A stretch of 12,126 bases of DNA from an uncultured Eubacteriales bacterium (GTDB lineage Bacteria; Bacillota; Clostridia; Christensenellales; UMGS416). The DNA lies in contig UQLW01000057.1 of NCBI GenBank assembly GCA_900542005.1, forward strand, positions 1 to 12,126, written 5' to 3'. The notes under the pieces were generated by a model. That model saw only the letters and a list, made by a program, of their open reading frames with translations. It made no database searches and was not told the origin of the DNA. Positions 1 to 6,316 of the stretch are shown in pieces (the stretch's first letter is position 1; every line of letters begins with the position of its first letter). The position numbers and the translations under genes are program-made.

Positions 1-738
1 GCTGACTGCGAGGCCCTCCAGGCGTATTTCACCGGGCGGCTGGTCAGGCTGCTGAAGCGCCATGGCAAAACGGCTGTCGCCTGGAACGAGGCGCTGGCCT
101 CCGGGCAGCTGGATGGCAGCGTCATGGCTCAGTATTGGGTAGAATGGGGCCCCAGCTACAGCATGGCCGAAGCGGAAAGGGGCCGCCGGTTCATCCTGTC
201 CAACCTGCCCAATTTCTATCTGGATTATCCCTGCGCCATGATCCCCCTGGCCTCCCAGCTGGCCTTCACGCCCAATATCCAAGGGCAGCCGCTCCCCGAT
301 GACGCCCAGGTGCTGGGGCTTGAAGCGCCCCTGTGGACCGAATGGCTGTCCACTGCTCCCGACATGGAGCGCATGCTCTTTCCCCGGCTGCTGGCTGTAG
401 CCGAACGCGCCTGGCAAAGCCACTCGGACCCCGACGCCTTTCTAGCAGCCTGCGGAGGCTATCTGCGTTATCTGGACCGCGCCGGGATTCATCACGCATC
501 CATGGAGGAAGCCACCGTACACGGGCAGGAGGGGATCCGGCAGATCGTCGATCACTTCCTGTTCATGTCCCGGAGCTTCGCCGCGGAGGGCGGCCTTATC
601 TCCGCCGCGCCGGAGGGGCTGGAGCAGATGAAGCCCCGCGTCCGCGGCTTTCTCGCGCAGTTTATGGCCTCCAGCTACACCGATGAAGAAATAGACGGCG
701 CGGTTGACCTGTTCATCGCGCAGCTTCTGGAAAAATAG
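1..738 (+). CDS. GH20 beta-N-acetylhexosaminidase, 3' part only
   Basis: The frame is open from base 1 to the TAA at 736-738, so this is the last 245 residues of a longer protein cut by the window edge. GH20 enzymes remove terminal GlcNAc/GalNAc from glycans by substrate-assisted catalysis. Visible family signatures, in fragment numbering: AVAWNE near residues 25-30 (usual GWxE strand), NFYLDYP near 71-77 with the substrate-contacting Tyr and Asp, and GLEAPLWTEW at 106-115 followed by MLFPRLLAVAERAW at 125-138, which ends the TIM barrel. The catalytic Asp-Glu pair should lie upstream, outside the window. About 85 residues follow the barrel, a mostly helical-looking tail that I do not recognise. 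Signal peptide and localisation cannot be judged. A strong hairpin follows directly. The family call is secure; the exact substrate is not. Confidence 0.9.
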   Translation, partial: ADCEALQAYFTGRLVRLLKRHGKTAVAWNEALASGQLDGSVMAQYWVEWGPSYSMAEAERGRRFILSNLPNFYLDYPCAMIPLASQLAFTPNIQGQPLPDDAQVLGLEAPLWTEWLSTAPDMERMLFPRLLAVAERAWQSHSDPDAFLAACGGYLRYLDRAGIHHASMEEATVHGQEGIRQIVDHFLFMSRSFAAEGGLISAAPEGLEQMKPRVRGFLAQFMASSYTDEEIDGAVDLFIAQLLEK

Positions 739-745
739 CCAAAGG

Positions 746-780
746 AAAGCCTCCGAAGCTTGGCTTCGGAGGCTTTTGTT
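746..780. terminator. Bidirectional Rho-independent terminator between converging genes
   Basis: A perfect 11-bp stem (749-759 with 763-773, loop TTG) is followed by TTTTGTT on the + strand. On the minus strand it is followed by TTTCCTTT. AAA/TTT flanks extend the stem by 3 bp. It lies 8 nt after the GH20 stop and 11 nt beyond the phosphatase stop, so it probably ends both transcripts. Confidence 0.93.
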
Positions 781-790
781 ATCCATCGCT

Positions 791-1564
791 TTATAGCCGC
801 GGCGGCCGCAAGACAGGCTCCTCAATCAGGCAAAGGCCCAGCTCCTTTGCCTTGGCCCGGGCGATGTCCCGGGAGGGCATATCGCAAACCACATCCGGCG
901 CATGGGCGTCGCTGCCCAATATGACATCGTTGCCCACCTCAGCGGCGATGGCGAAGAAATCCCACCGGGGATAGGCCCGCGCCTCCCGGATCCCCAGCAG
1001 GTTGATCTCCAGGGGGATGGCAAGCGCTTTGGCCGCCTGGCACAGGCGAAGGCACTGCCGGCGGTATGCCGCCCTCTCCCCCACAAAGTTCACAAGATCC
1101 GGATGGGCCAGATAGCTGAACTTCCCGGTCTCCAGGCCGGCGATCACCTGATCCACATACCGGGCCAGCCGCGTCTCGCTGCCGGTCTGTTCGCCGCTGT
1201 ACAGATGGCTGGTCTCGTTCTCCAGGAAATGCTGCCCCATGATCAGATAATCCACCGGATAGGGCGCCAGCAGCTCCAGCAGCCGGTCAAAATAGGCCGG
1301 ATAGTATTCCGCCTCAAAGCCGATCTTGATTTCGATACGGCCCCGGTATGCCTCCCGCAGCTCCAGCAGGGTCTGGACGTATCCTTCCGTCTCCTCCGGG
1401 CGCATGCGGAAGTTGGAGTCATACCCTTCGTCAAAGGGATAGGGCGTGTGGTCAGAAAAGCCCAGCACCGGCATCCCCTCCCTGACCGCCTGCTCAATAT
1501 ATTCCCGCTCGCTGCCAACGGCATGATGACAGCGCGGCGTATGGGTATGGTAATTGGTGGCCAT
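791..1564 (-). CDS. PHP-domain histidinol-phosphatase-like phosphoesterase (HisK/HisJ type)
   Basis: This 257-residue protein is close to the usual length of PHP-type histidinol phosphatases. The metal-binding PHP motifs appear in order: HTH at 6-8, CHH at 12-14, FSDHTPYP at 36-43, GFEAEYYP at 82-89, MGQH at 109-112, AHPD at 153-156, EINLLGI at 186-192 and GSDAH at 217-221. The family hydrolyses phosphomonoesters at a multinuclear metal centre; histidinol phosphate is the classic substrate in histidine biosynthesis. No other his gene is present here, so another sugar or small-molecule phosphate is possible. The start at 1564 is chosen because AAGGAGG lies 8 nt upstream; an in-frame ATG 30 bases further out lacks such a site. 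It is a single-gene unit with a near-consensus promoter (1606-1634) and a terminator shared with GH20. It is probably cytoplasmic. Confidence 0.88.
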   Translation of the reverse strand: MATNYHTHTPRCHHAVGSEREYIEQAVREGMPVLGFSDHTPYPFDEGYDSNFRMRPEETEGYVQTLLELREAYRGRIEIKIGFEAEYYPAYFDRLLELLAPYPVDYLIMGQHFLENETSHLYSGEQTGSETRLARYVDQVIAGLETGKFSYLAHPDLVNFVGERAAYRRQCLRLCQAAKALAIPLEINLLGIREARAYPRWDFFAIAAEVGNDVILGSDAHAPDVVCDMPSRDIARAKAKELGLCLIEEPVLRPPRL

Positions 1565-1605
1565 AACCAGGTCCTCCTTGGCAAATGCCGACAAAATCCT
1601 CTCTC

Positions 1606-1634
1606 ATTCTAGGGGCCGCCCGGGGGCTTGTCAA
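1606..1634 (-). promoter_or_regulatory. Near-consensus sigma-A promoter of the PHP gene
   Basis: On the minus strand TTGACA (1634-1629) is separated by exactly 17 nt from TAGAAT (1611-1606). The -35 is perfect and the -10 matches 5 of 6. The predicted transcript starts near 1599, giving a leader of about 35 nt that holds the AAGGAGG site. This is the strongest promoter seen in the window and suggests constitutive expression unless a repressor acts. Confidence 0.87.
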
Positions 1635-1648
1635 GGCCCGCCGCGCCG

Positions 1649-1673
1649 TTTTCCCCTCCGCTGCCTGGGAAAA
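1649..1673. repeat. Inverted repeat between divergent PHP and XRE genes
   Basis: TTTTCCC (1649-1655) and GGGAAAA (1667-1673) form 7-bp inverted arms around an 11-nt spacer. The repeat lies just upstream of the PHP -35 element and between two divergent promoters. It could be an operator, for example for the XRE protein, but a chance repeat cannot be excluded. Confidence 0.35.
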
Positions 1674-1765
1674 GCCGCCCAAGGCCGCGCCTGCGCCAGC
1701 CTTGGCCATCAATCTACGGTTGCAGCGGCTTCACGGTGGAATTGCTGGTCTTATGGCGGAAATTC

Positions 1766-1774
1766 TGCTATGCT
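1766..1774 (+). promoter_or_regulatory. Candidate extended -10 promoter of the XRE gene
   Basis: TGC followed by TATGCT forms a TGn-extended -10 (4 of 6 in the hexamer). The nearest -35-like TTGCTG (1743-1748) is 20 nt away, too far for a standard promoter, so the extension would carry it. The predicted start near 1781 leaves a short leader containing AAGGGAGG at 1794-1801. Confidence 0.4.
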
Positions 1775-1808
1775 CATCACAGGATCAAGGGATAAGGGAG
1801 GCACGCTC

Positions 1809-2624
1809 ATGGAAATTGGCGCGACAATCCGCCGGTTGCGGCGGGAACAGGGGATGACCCAGGAGGCGCTGGCCGAGGCGCTCAATCTTTCACCGCAGGC
1901 GGTAAGCCGCTGGGAACTGAATCTGGCCCTGCCCGATATCACGCTGCTCCCGGCGCTGGCCAGCCTGTTTGATGTGACGGCCGACGAGCTTCTGGGGATC
2001 CGCACGCCCCGCCAGCAGCAGCGGCTGCATGATACCTTTGTCCAGGCGCAGCGGCTTCGGGACAAGGGCCAGCCCGGCGCCAGCGCCGCGCTGCTGCGGG
2101 CAGCGCTGGCCCGCTATCCCAAGCATTACGGCCTGATGTCGGAGCTCGCAATTTCCCTGGCCTGCGACGATGCCTCCGGCCCGGCCGGGCGCCAGGAGGC
2201 CGTGGCGTTGTGCGAGCGGGTGATCGCAGAGTGCCGCAGCGACAAGCTCAAGGGCACGACCCGCGCCATACTCTGCCTTCTTTACCAGGAAGCCGGGCAG
2301 CCGGACAGGGCGCTGGCGCTGGCCCGGACCCTGCCCCATCTTTGGGAAAGCCGCGAGATGCTGCTGGCCGATCTCGCCCCCTGCGATGCCCGGGATCTGG
2401 CCCTGCGCCGCGCGGTGCTTTCCTGCCTTTCGCTGGCCTGCCGGAAGATCCGACGCGCAGCAGCGAAAGGCGAGGATGCAAAGGCGCTCATCGCCTCGGG
2501 CCCTTCGCCCTGCGGATCATCGGACGATCCCCGGGAGCTTTTGGATTGCCTGGCTGCTTTCTTGGCGCAGCAGCCGCCCGATTTTTCTCCCAGTAGCCAA
2601 GGGCAGATAGGGATGCTACAATGA
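1809..2624 (+). CDS. XRE-family transcriptional regulator with helical/TPR-like C-terminus
   Basis: This 271-residue protein begins with a classic Cro/C1-type helix-turn-helix at about 5-64: IRRLRREQGMTQEALAEAL, then LSPQAVSRWE as recognition helix, and LPALASLFDVTADELLG closing the domain. From about 70 to 215 it is alpha-helical, with paired-helix stretches such as ASAALLRAALARYPKHYGLM and LLYQEAGQPDRALALARTLP, typical of the XRE-TPR regulators common in Clostridia. The last 50 or so residues are Ala/Pro/Ser-rich and look less conserved. The start is set by AAGGGAGG 7 nt before ATG 1809; the frame is open further upstream but has no comparable ribosome site. It is divergent from the PHP gene and 52 nt ahead of the GNAT gene, its most likely regulatory targets together with itself. 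The regulator call is firm; the ligand and targets are unknown. Confidence 0.88.
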   Translation: MEIGATIRRLRREQGMTQEALAEALNLSPQAVSRWELNLALPDITLLPALASLFDVTADELLGIRTPRQQQRLHDTFVQAQRLRDKGQPGASAALLRAALARYPKHYGLMSELAISLACDDASGPAGRQEAVALCERVIAECRSDKLKGTTRAILCLLYQEAGQPDRALALARTLPHLWESREMLLADLAPCDARDLALRRAVLSCLSLACRKIRRAAAKGEDAKALIASGPSPCGSSDDPRELLDCLAAFLAQQPPDFSPSSQGQIGMLQ

Positions 2625-2646
2625 CCATGGATAAGGCCGATCCATG
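2614..2646 (+). promoter_or_regulatory. Candidate GNAT promoter with operator-like inverted repeat
   Basis: TGC-TACAAT (2614-2622) is an extended -10 element that overlaps the XRE stop codon. No good -35 is seen. Just downstream, where transcription would start, CATGGAT (2626-2632) and ATCCATG (2640-2646) form a perfect 7-bp inverted repeat with a 7-nt spacer. There is no T-run, so it is not a terminator; it could be an operator or a transcript hairpin ahead of the GNAT gene. Confidence 0.4.
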
Positions 2647-2676
2647 AGTGCGCGAACAGGAGCCGGAGCAGGAAAA

Positions 2677-3279
2677 ATGATAATTCAAAAACTGGATAAA
2701 AAAGATCATAGCAGGGTCATATCCTTCGCCCTTAAAGGGATGAATTTTGAAAAATACATAAAAAGCAAGCTTCTGCTGAAAGCATACGGAAGGTATTTCT
2801 GGTACCTTGAATACACCCATGCAACGCAAGTCATCGCCGCCTATGAGGGCGAGGAACTGTTGGGGGTGCTGGTTGCCGACATGAAGGGCGAACCCAAACC
2901 TTATACCTCCTTTTGGAAAGGGCTTTATGTGGGATTTGTAGACTTCATGCAAAGGGTTCTATTCAGGGGCGGCGTCATGCCCTATAACGAGGCCAATAAC
3001 GCGATGTACGCAAAATATGCTGCGTCGCATACGCCCGACGGGGAAATACGCTTTTTAGCGGCCAATCCGGATAGCAGGTTAAAAGGCATAGGCACATTTC
3101 TTTTGGATGAACTAAAAAGGCGAGAAGCGGGTAAGGAAATCTATCTGTTTACTGACACGAATTGCACCTATCAGTTTTATGAGCATCGCGGATTTGAGCG
3201 GGTTGGCGAGCAAGAGATTGTGCTGGAGCTTCAGGAAAAAACGAGCCTTAAATGTCTATTGTATCGAAAGCGCCTTTAG
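2677..3279 (+). CDS. GNAT-family N-acetyltransferase
   Basis: This 200-residue protein has a GNAT fold. GNAT enzymes move an acetyl group from acetyl-CoA to an amine. Motif A is visible at 131-139 (PDSRLKGIG, the RxxGxG pyrophosphate loop) and motif B at 162-173, ending FYEHRGF. A central insertion at about 72-120, rich in Phe, Tyr and Trp, probably forms the substrate pocket. The start at 2677 is preferred to ATG 2644 because AGGA sits 4 nt upstream; the earlier ATG lies within an inverted repeat. Base use differs from the rest of the window: counted lines run about 35-42% G+C and are rich in AAA and ATA, whereas flanking genes are clearly G+C-rich, suggesting recent transfer. The gene follows the XRE regulator by 52 nt and may share its transcript or use its own promoter at 2614. 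Substrate unknown. Confidence 0.83.
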   Translation: MIIQKLDKKDHSRVISFALKGMNFEKYIKSKLLLKAYGRYFWYLEYTHATQVIAAYEGEELLGVLVADMKGEPKPYTSFWKGLYVGFVDFMQRVLFRGGVMPYNEANNAMYAKYAASHTPDGEIRFLAANPDSRLKGIGTFLLDELKRREAGKEIYLFTDTNCTYQFYEHRGFERVGEQEIVLELQEKTSLKCLLYRKRL

Positions 3280-3315
3280 GGTCGCGCCGCAATGCATATT
3301 GAACTGCCCATGCGC

Positions 3316-3334
3316 AGCTTATTCACAATAAGCT
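3316..3334. repeat. Perfect 8-bp inverted repeat after the GNAT gene
   Basis: AGCTTATT (3316-3323) and AATAAGCT (3327-3334) flank CAC. It lies 36 nt after the GNAT stop and has no T-run, so it is a poor terminator alone. It may stabilise the 3' end of the GNAT transcript or be a remnant of an insertion boundary. The rest of 3280-3370 shows nothing recognisable. Confidence 0.4.
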
Positions 3335-3370
3335 CCAGCAGCATAGCAGACGACCTTCGCCTAGATCATC

Positions 3371-3415
3371 AAGAAAAAAGGCCTGCGCGTGTTGGGTCAC
3401 GCACAGGCCTTTCTT
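3371..3415. terminator. Terminator of the DUF4838 operon, probably bidirectional
   Basis: The arms 3379-3391 and 3398-3410 pair over 12 of 13 positions (one C/A mismatch) with loop TTGGGT. On the minus strand the stem is followed by TTTTTCTT, a good U-tract, 33 nt after the DUF4838 stop. On the plus strand TTCTT follows, so it may also stop GNAT transcription. Confidence 0.9.
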
Positions 3416-3442
3416 GGGTTATTGGCTCCCGGCAGCCGTCCT

Positions 3443-5212
3443 TTAGCCTTTGTTCAGCTGCTCTTCAATCCGCTCCTTCATCCGCAGGAGGGACTTGTCA
3501 TAGGTTCCGCCCTCGTTGAGCGCCTTGATGCCATACCGCTTCATATCCGCGAAGAAGCTGGCGAACTCAGCCATCAGCGCCGTCTCCGTGAAGGTATCGG
3601 CATACAGCCACAGGCGGATATAGCGCAGGCTCATCCGCCAGTACCGGATGCGGTCCAGCACCTCGTCGTTCTCGGCCAGGGTCTCGGCCTTGTCGAAGCA
3701 GGCCTCGGCAAATTCCATAAATTCAGGCGTAAAGAACGCGCGGGTGGGCTTCTCGTAGCAGCACATATGCAGGCCCTCCCGCTCGGGCTTGGCGTTCAGC
3801 TCCCGGATGTAGGCCAGGATCGGCTCCGCACCGGCGCCGCAGTAGGCCCGGACAAACTCGGCCGTCCCCGCCTCCACATCGTAGTCGGGATCCCACTGCA
3901 GCTTGGCCAGCAGGTAGGCCTTCAGCTCGGCCATATCGCTGCCCGTCACATCCGGCGCGCCTTCCGGGTATACGCCGATGACATTATGGGCCTTGAAGAA
4001 CTGCATATTGTCCTTGAACACATGGATATTGGCGTGGGGCGCCAGATAGTGGACAAAGTTCACCACATAGTCCCAGATATGCAGATTCGGCGCAATCGCG
4101 GCCCAGCCCTTGATATCCCGGACAAAGCTGGGCGTATCCACCACGCCGATGCCGTCGCTGGCATAGGCTCCGGGGCAGGCCTCCAGGCTATGGGAGAAGC
4201 AGCACTCGATGGAGCACAGCCGCACGATCACATTGTCGCGGGGATGGGTGAGCTTGGGGGGCGTGCGGGTATAGCGATAGGCGAAGGTATCGATATAGCG
4301 GCCGGGGAATTCCTCCTCCACCGCCTCGGCGATGGCGTTCACATAGCGCAGGAAGCTGCCCACCGGGCTGCCCTCCGCCTCGTCGATCGCCTTGCAGGCC
4401 GGGCATTGGCAGTTGTTGGGCTTATCGGGGTAGGTGTCCGCCTGGGTGACCGAGGCGATCAGCGCGTTGGGGTCCTTTCGGAAGCCCTCCCGCACCTTCT
4501 CAATGCTCATGGCCATCACGTCGGGATTTGTCAGGCAGCGCTGGGTATGGGGGCCGTGGATGCGCTCACCCTTCTCGTTCATGGCGAAATACTCAGGATG
4601 CGCCTCGTACAGCTCCTCCGGCACCAGCGTCTCCATGGTGTGGCAGAAGCCCACGGCATAGGTCACCTCGTATCCATGCTCGGCCACCGAATCAGGCCGC
4701 AGCTTGGAGTTGAGCTTATTGCGCAGGGAGAATTGCCAGGCGTCGCTGTCGACAAAGGCCGATTTGCGGTAGCTGAATACCGGGCAGAATTGCTTGTCGA
4801 TGAAGGGCACAGCAAGGCAGCCGCGCTGGGGGATGCGGCTCAGCTTTTCCGTAAACCAGCGGCAGCCCGCATAGTCCTCGAAGAAGGAATAAACGCCATA
4901 CAGGGTTCCGCGGTCGCCGGCCCCGGCAATGTAGAGCTGCTTCTCGCAGGCATAGATCGCATAGCCCTCGTCGCCCAGCGCGTCAAAATCGATGGCCTCC
5001 TCCCGAAGGCAGGGATGCGCGCCGCGGCCGATGACGATTTCCCGTTCGTATACAGGCTGGGCGTCGGTGCGCTCCGGCAGCCCGGCCCCGGTAATCTGGT
5101 TGAAGATGGCCGCGAACTCCTTGGCCGCAAAGGCGATGGCCGGCGAAGGGTTTTCCGGAACCACCAGCTTAAAGGCCGTGCAGCCGTCTTTTGCAAGGAT
5201 GATCGAATTCAT
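3443..5212 (-). CDS. DUF4838 / alpha-glucuronidase-N-like putative glycosidase
   Basis: This 589-residue protein has an N-terminal domain (about 1-135) like the GH67 alpha-glucuronidase N-terminal and related carbohydrate-enzyme domains: LVVPENPSPAIAFAAKEFA, EIVIGRG and GDRGTLYGVYSFFEDYAGCRWF. A DUF4838 barrel-like region (about 180-430) follows, with HPEYFAMNEKGERIHG at 205-220, SVTQADTYP at 254-262, a C-x-C-xx-C cluster at 268/270/273, DTFAYRYTRTPPK at 308-320 and DNVIVRLCSIECC at 326-338. The C-terminal 150 residues look helical. DUF4838 proteins occur in polysaccharide-utilisation loci and are thought to be glycoside hydrolases, but the substrate is not established. No signal peptide or membrane segment is seen, so it is probably cytoplasmic. 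AGAGGTG lies 4 nt before the ATG. It is the last gene of a minus cluster, 99 nt after the URO-D-like gene, with an additional promoter at 5257-5285. Confidence 0.8.
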   Translation of the reverse strand: MNSIILAKDGCTAFKLVVPENPSPAIAFAAKEFAAIFNQITGAGLPERTDAQPVYEREIVIGRGAHPCLREEAIDFDALGDEGYAIYACEKQLYIAGAGDRGTLYGVYSFFEDYAGCRWFTEKLSRIPQRGCLAVPFIDKQFCPVFSYRKSAFVDSDAWQFSLRNKLNSKLRPDSVAEHGYEVTYAVGFCHTMETLVPEELYEAHPEYFAMNEKGERIHGPHTQRCLTNPDVMAMSIEKVREGFRKDPNALIASVTQADTYPDKPNNCQCPACKAIDEAEGSPVGSFLRYVNAIAEAVEEEFPGRYIDTFAYRYTRTPPKLTHPRDNVIVRLCSIECCFSHSLEACPGAYASDGIGVVDTPSFVRDIKGWAAIAPNLHIWDYVVNFVHYLAPHANIHVFKDNMQFFKAHNVIGVYPEGAPDVTGSDMAELKAYLLAKLQWDPDYDVEAGTAEFVRAYCGAGAEPILAYIRELNAKPEREGLHMCCYEKPTRAFFTPEFMEFAEACFDKAETLAENDEVLDRIRYWRMSLRYIRLWLYADTFTETALMAEFASFFADMKRYGIKALNEGGTYDKSLLRMKERIEEQLNKG

Positions 5213-5256
5213 TTGGCACCTCTTTTGCTATTTCCGTTCTTTTGGGTTCCCCGGCC

Positions 5257-5292
5257 ATTATACGTTTTGCCCGCGTCCCCGTCCATGAACGG
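5257..5292 (-). promoter_or_regulatory. Internal promoter with palindromic operator candidate before DUF4838
   Basis: On the minus strand TGGACG (5285-5280, 4 of 6) is 17 nt from a perfect TATAAT (5262-5257). The predicted start near 5250 gives a leader of about 38 nt. A 14-bp palindrome, CCGTCCATGAACGG (5279-5292, 6 of 7 base pairs symmetric), covers the -35, as expected for a repressor site. Confidence 0.6.
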
Positions 5293-5311
5293 ATTTGACC
5301 GATCTATGCAT

Positions 5312-6316
5312 TTACCGCCCATCCCCCCGCAGGACCTGCAGCATAGCCTCGATATTCTCCGGCGGGATATCACCCGGCGCCGCATGGGTAGGGCCCGCGA
5401 TAAGCCCGCCCTTCGGGAACGCCGCTAAAAGCGCCCGCGTTGTTTCCCGGATGCCCTCCGGCGTCTGCTGCGGCAGCGCCCGCTGGGTGCTGATGCCGCC
5501 CCATACGGCGATTTTCCCCCGCAGCTTCCCGGCATAATCAAGCCCGTATATTTCCGGCTGGAAGGTCTGATACACGTTCAGCCCGATCTCGTGAAGCTCT
5601 TCCATGACTTCGCGGATATCCCCGCAGGAATGCTGCACCACATACCGGCCCGCCTGCCTGGCCCGTTCATAAAGCCGGGCCAGGCAGGGCTTTATGAAGC
5701 GCCGCCAGCATCTGGGGCCCATGATCAGGCCCCGCTGCTGTCCCCAGTCGTCCCCAAAGTAGAAGGCGTCAAAATCATACTCCAGGGCAATATCCATCAC
5801 CGCCAGATTCCGCCGGGTAATTTGCTCCATCAGCTCGTCGACGAATTCCGGCTCCTCCAGCATATCGCAGAGCAGGTTCTCCATGCCCCGCAGCGTCCAC
5901 GCCCGCTCGAAAAGGGAAAACCCAATACCGGCCACGGTAAAATTGGATCCCGCCTGGGCCGCAAGATCTTCCATCTGCCCCCGTATGAATGCCTCGTCCA
6001 CCGGCGGCATGCAATAATCCTTCAGGCTCTCCGTATCGGCAAGCCGGTAGCCTTCCACCACGCCGATATCCTTGTCCGCGCCGGATCTATTCCATATCAC
6101 GCCAAATTCATCCATAAAGTGCTCATGGCCCAGCTCCGCTTCCGGCTTGCCCAGCGAAACCTGGGTTATATGGTTGCCAAGGGACGCCGCATAATCGTCC
6201 CGTCCGGAATAGCGGATCATCTTCTCCAGCATCTGCATGGTGAAGTCCACCTGATAGGGCGTCCTGTCCCCCCTTTCAAAGGCCAGCGCGCAAAGCACCC
6301 GTTCCCTGTTCGTCAT
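5312..6316 (-). CDS. URO-D-fold protein, MtaA-like (uroporphyrinogen decarboxylase family)
   Basis: This 334-residue protein matches the URO-D superfamily, which includes haem-pathway decarboxylases and zinc-dependent corrinoid/thiol methyltransferases (MtaA, MtbA). MTNRERVLCALAFERGDRTP is a typical non-haem N-terminus. FYFGDDWG at 186-192, GPRCWRRFIKPCLARL at 200-215 and HSCGD at 229-233 follow. The His-x-Cys at 229/231 matches two zinc ligands of MtaA-type enzymes; the region of the usual C-terminal ligand reads GPTHAAPGDIPPENI (308-322), so His311 may be the third. That pattern favours methyltransferase-like chemistry over haem synthesis. The start at 6316 has GGAGGGG upstream and overlaps the preceding gene by ATGA. 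No corrinoid-binding protein is encoded nearby. The context with glycosidases suggests handling of a sugar or a methyl-substituted glycan product; that is inference. Confidence 0.83.
   Translation of the reverse strand: MTNRERVLCALAFERGDRTPYQVDFTMQMLEKMIRYSGRDDYAASLGNHITQVSLGKPEAELGHEHFMDEFGVIWNRSGADKDIGVVEGYRLADTESLKDYCMPPVDEAFIRGQMEDLAAQAGSNFTVAGIGFSLFERAWTLRGMENLLCDMLEEPEFVDELMEQITRRNLAVMDIALEYDFDAFYFGDDWGQQRGLIMGPRCWRRFIKPCLARLYERARQAGRYVVQHSCGDIREVMEELHEIGLNVYQTFQPEIYGLDYAGKLRGKIAVWGGISTQRALPQQTPEGIRETTRALLAAFPKGGLIAGPTHAAPGDIPPENIEAMLQVLRGDGR

Noticed and set aside
3389..5428. A 679-codon open frame on the plus strand
   Set aside because: It lies opposite the DUF4838 gene, runs through its terminator and promoter, and its translation is rich in His, Gly, Leu and Val without any domain. 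Long antisense frames are expected opposite G+C-rich genes.
5312..6316. hemE (haem biosynthesis)
   Set aside because: No other haem gene is near; the N-terminus and HSCG motif fit MtaA-like members better than HemE.
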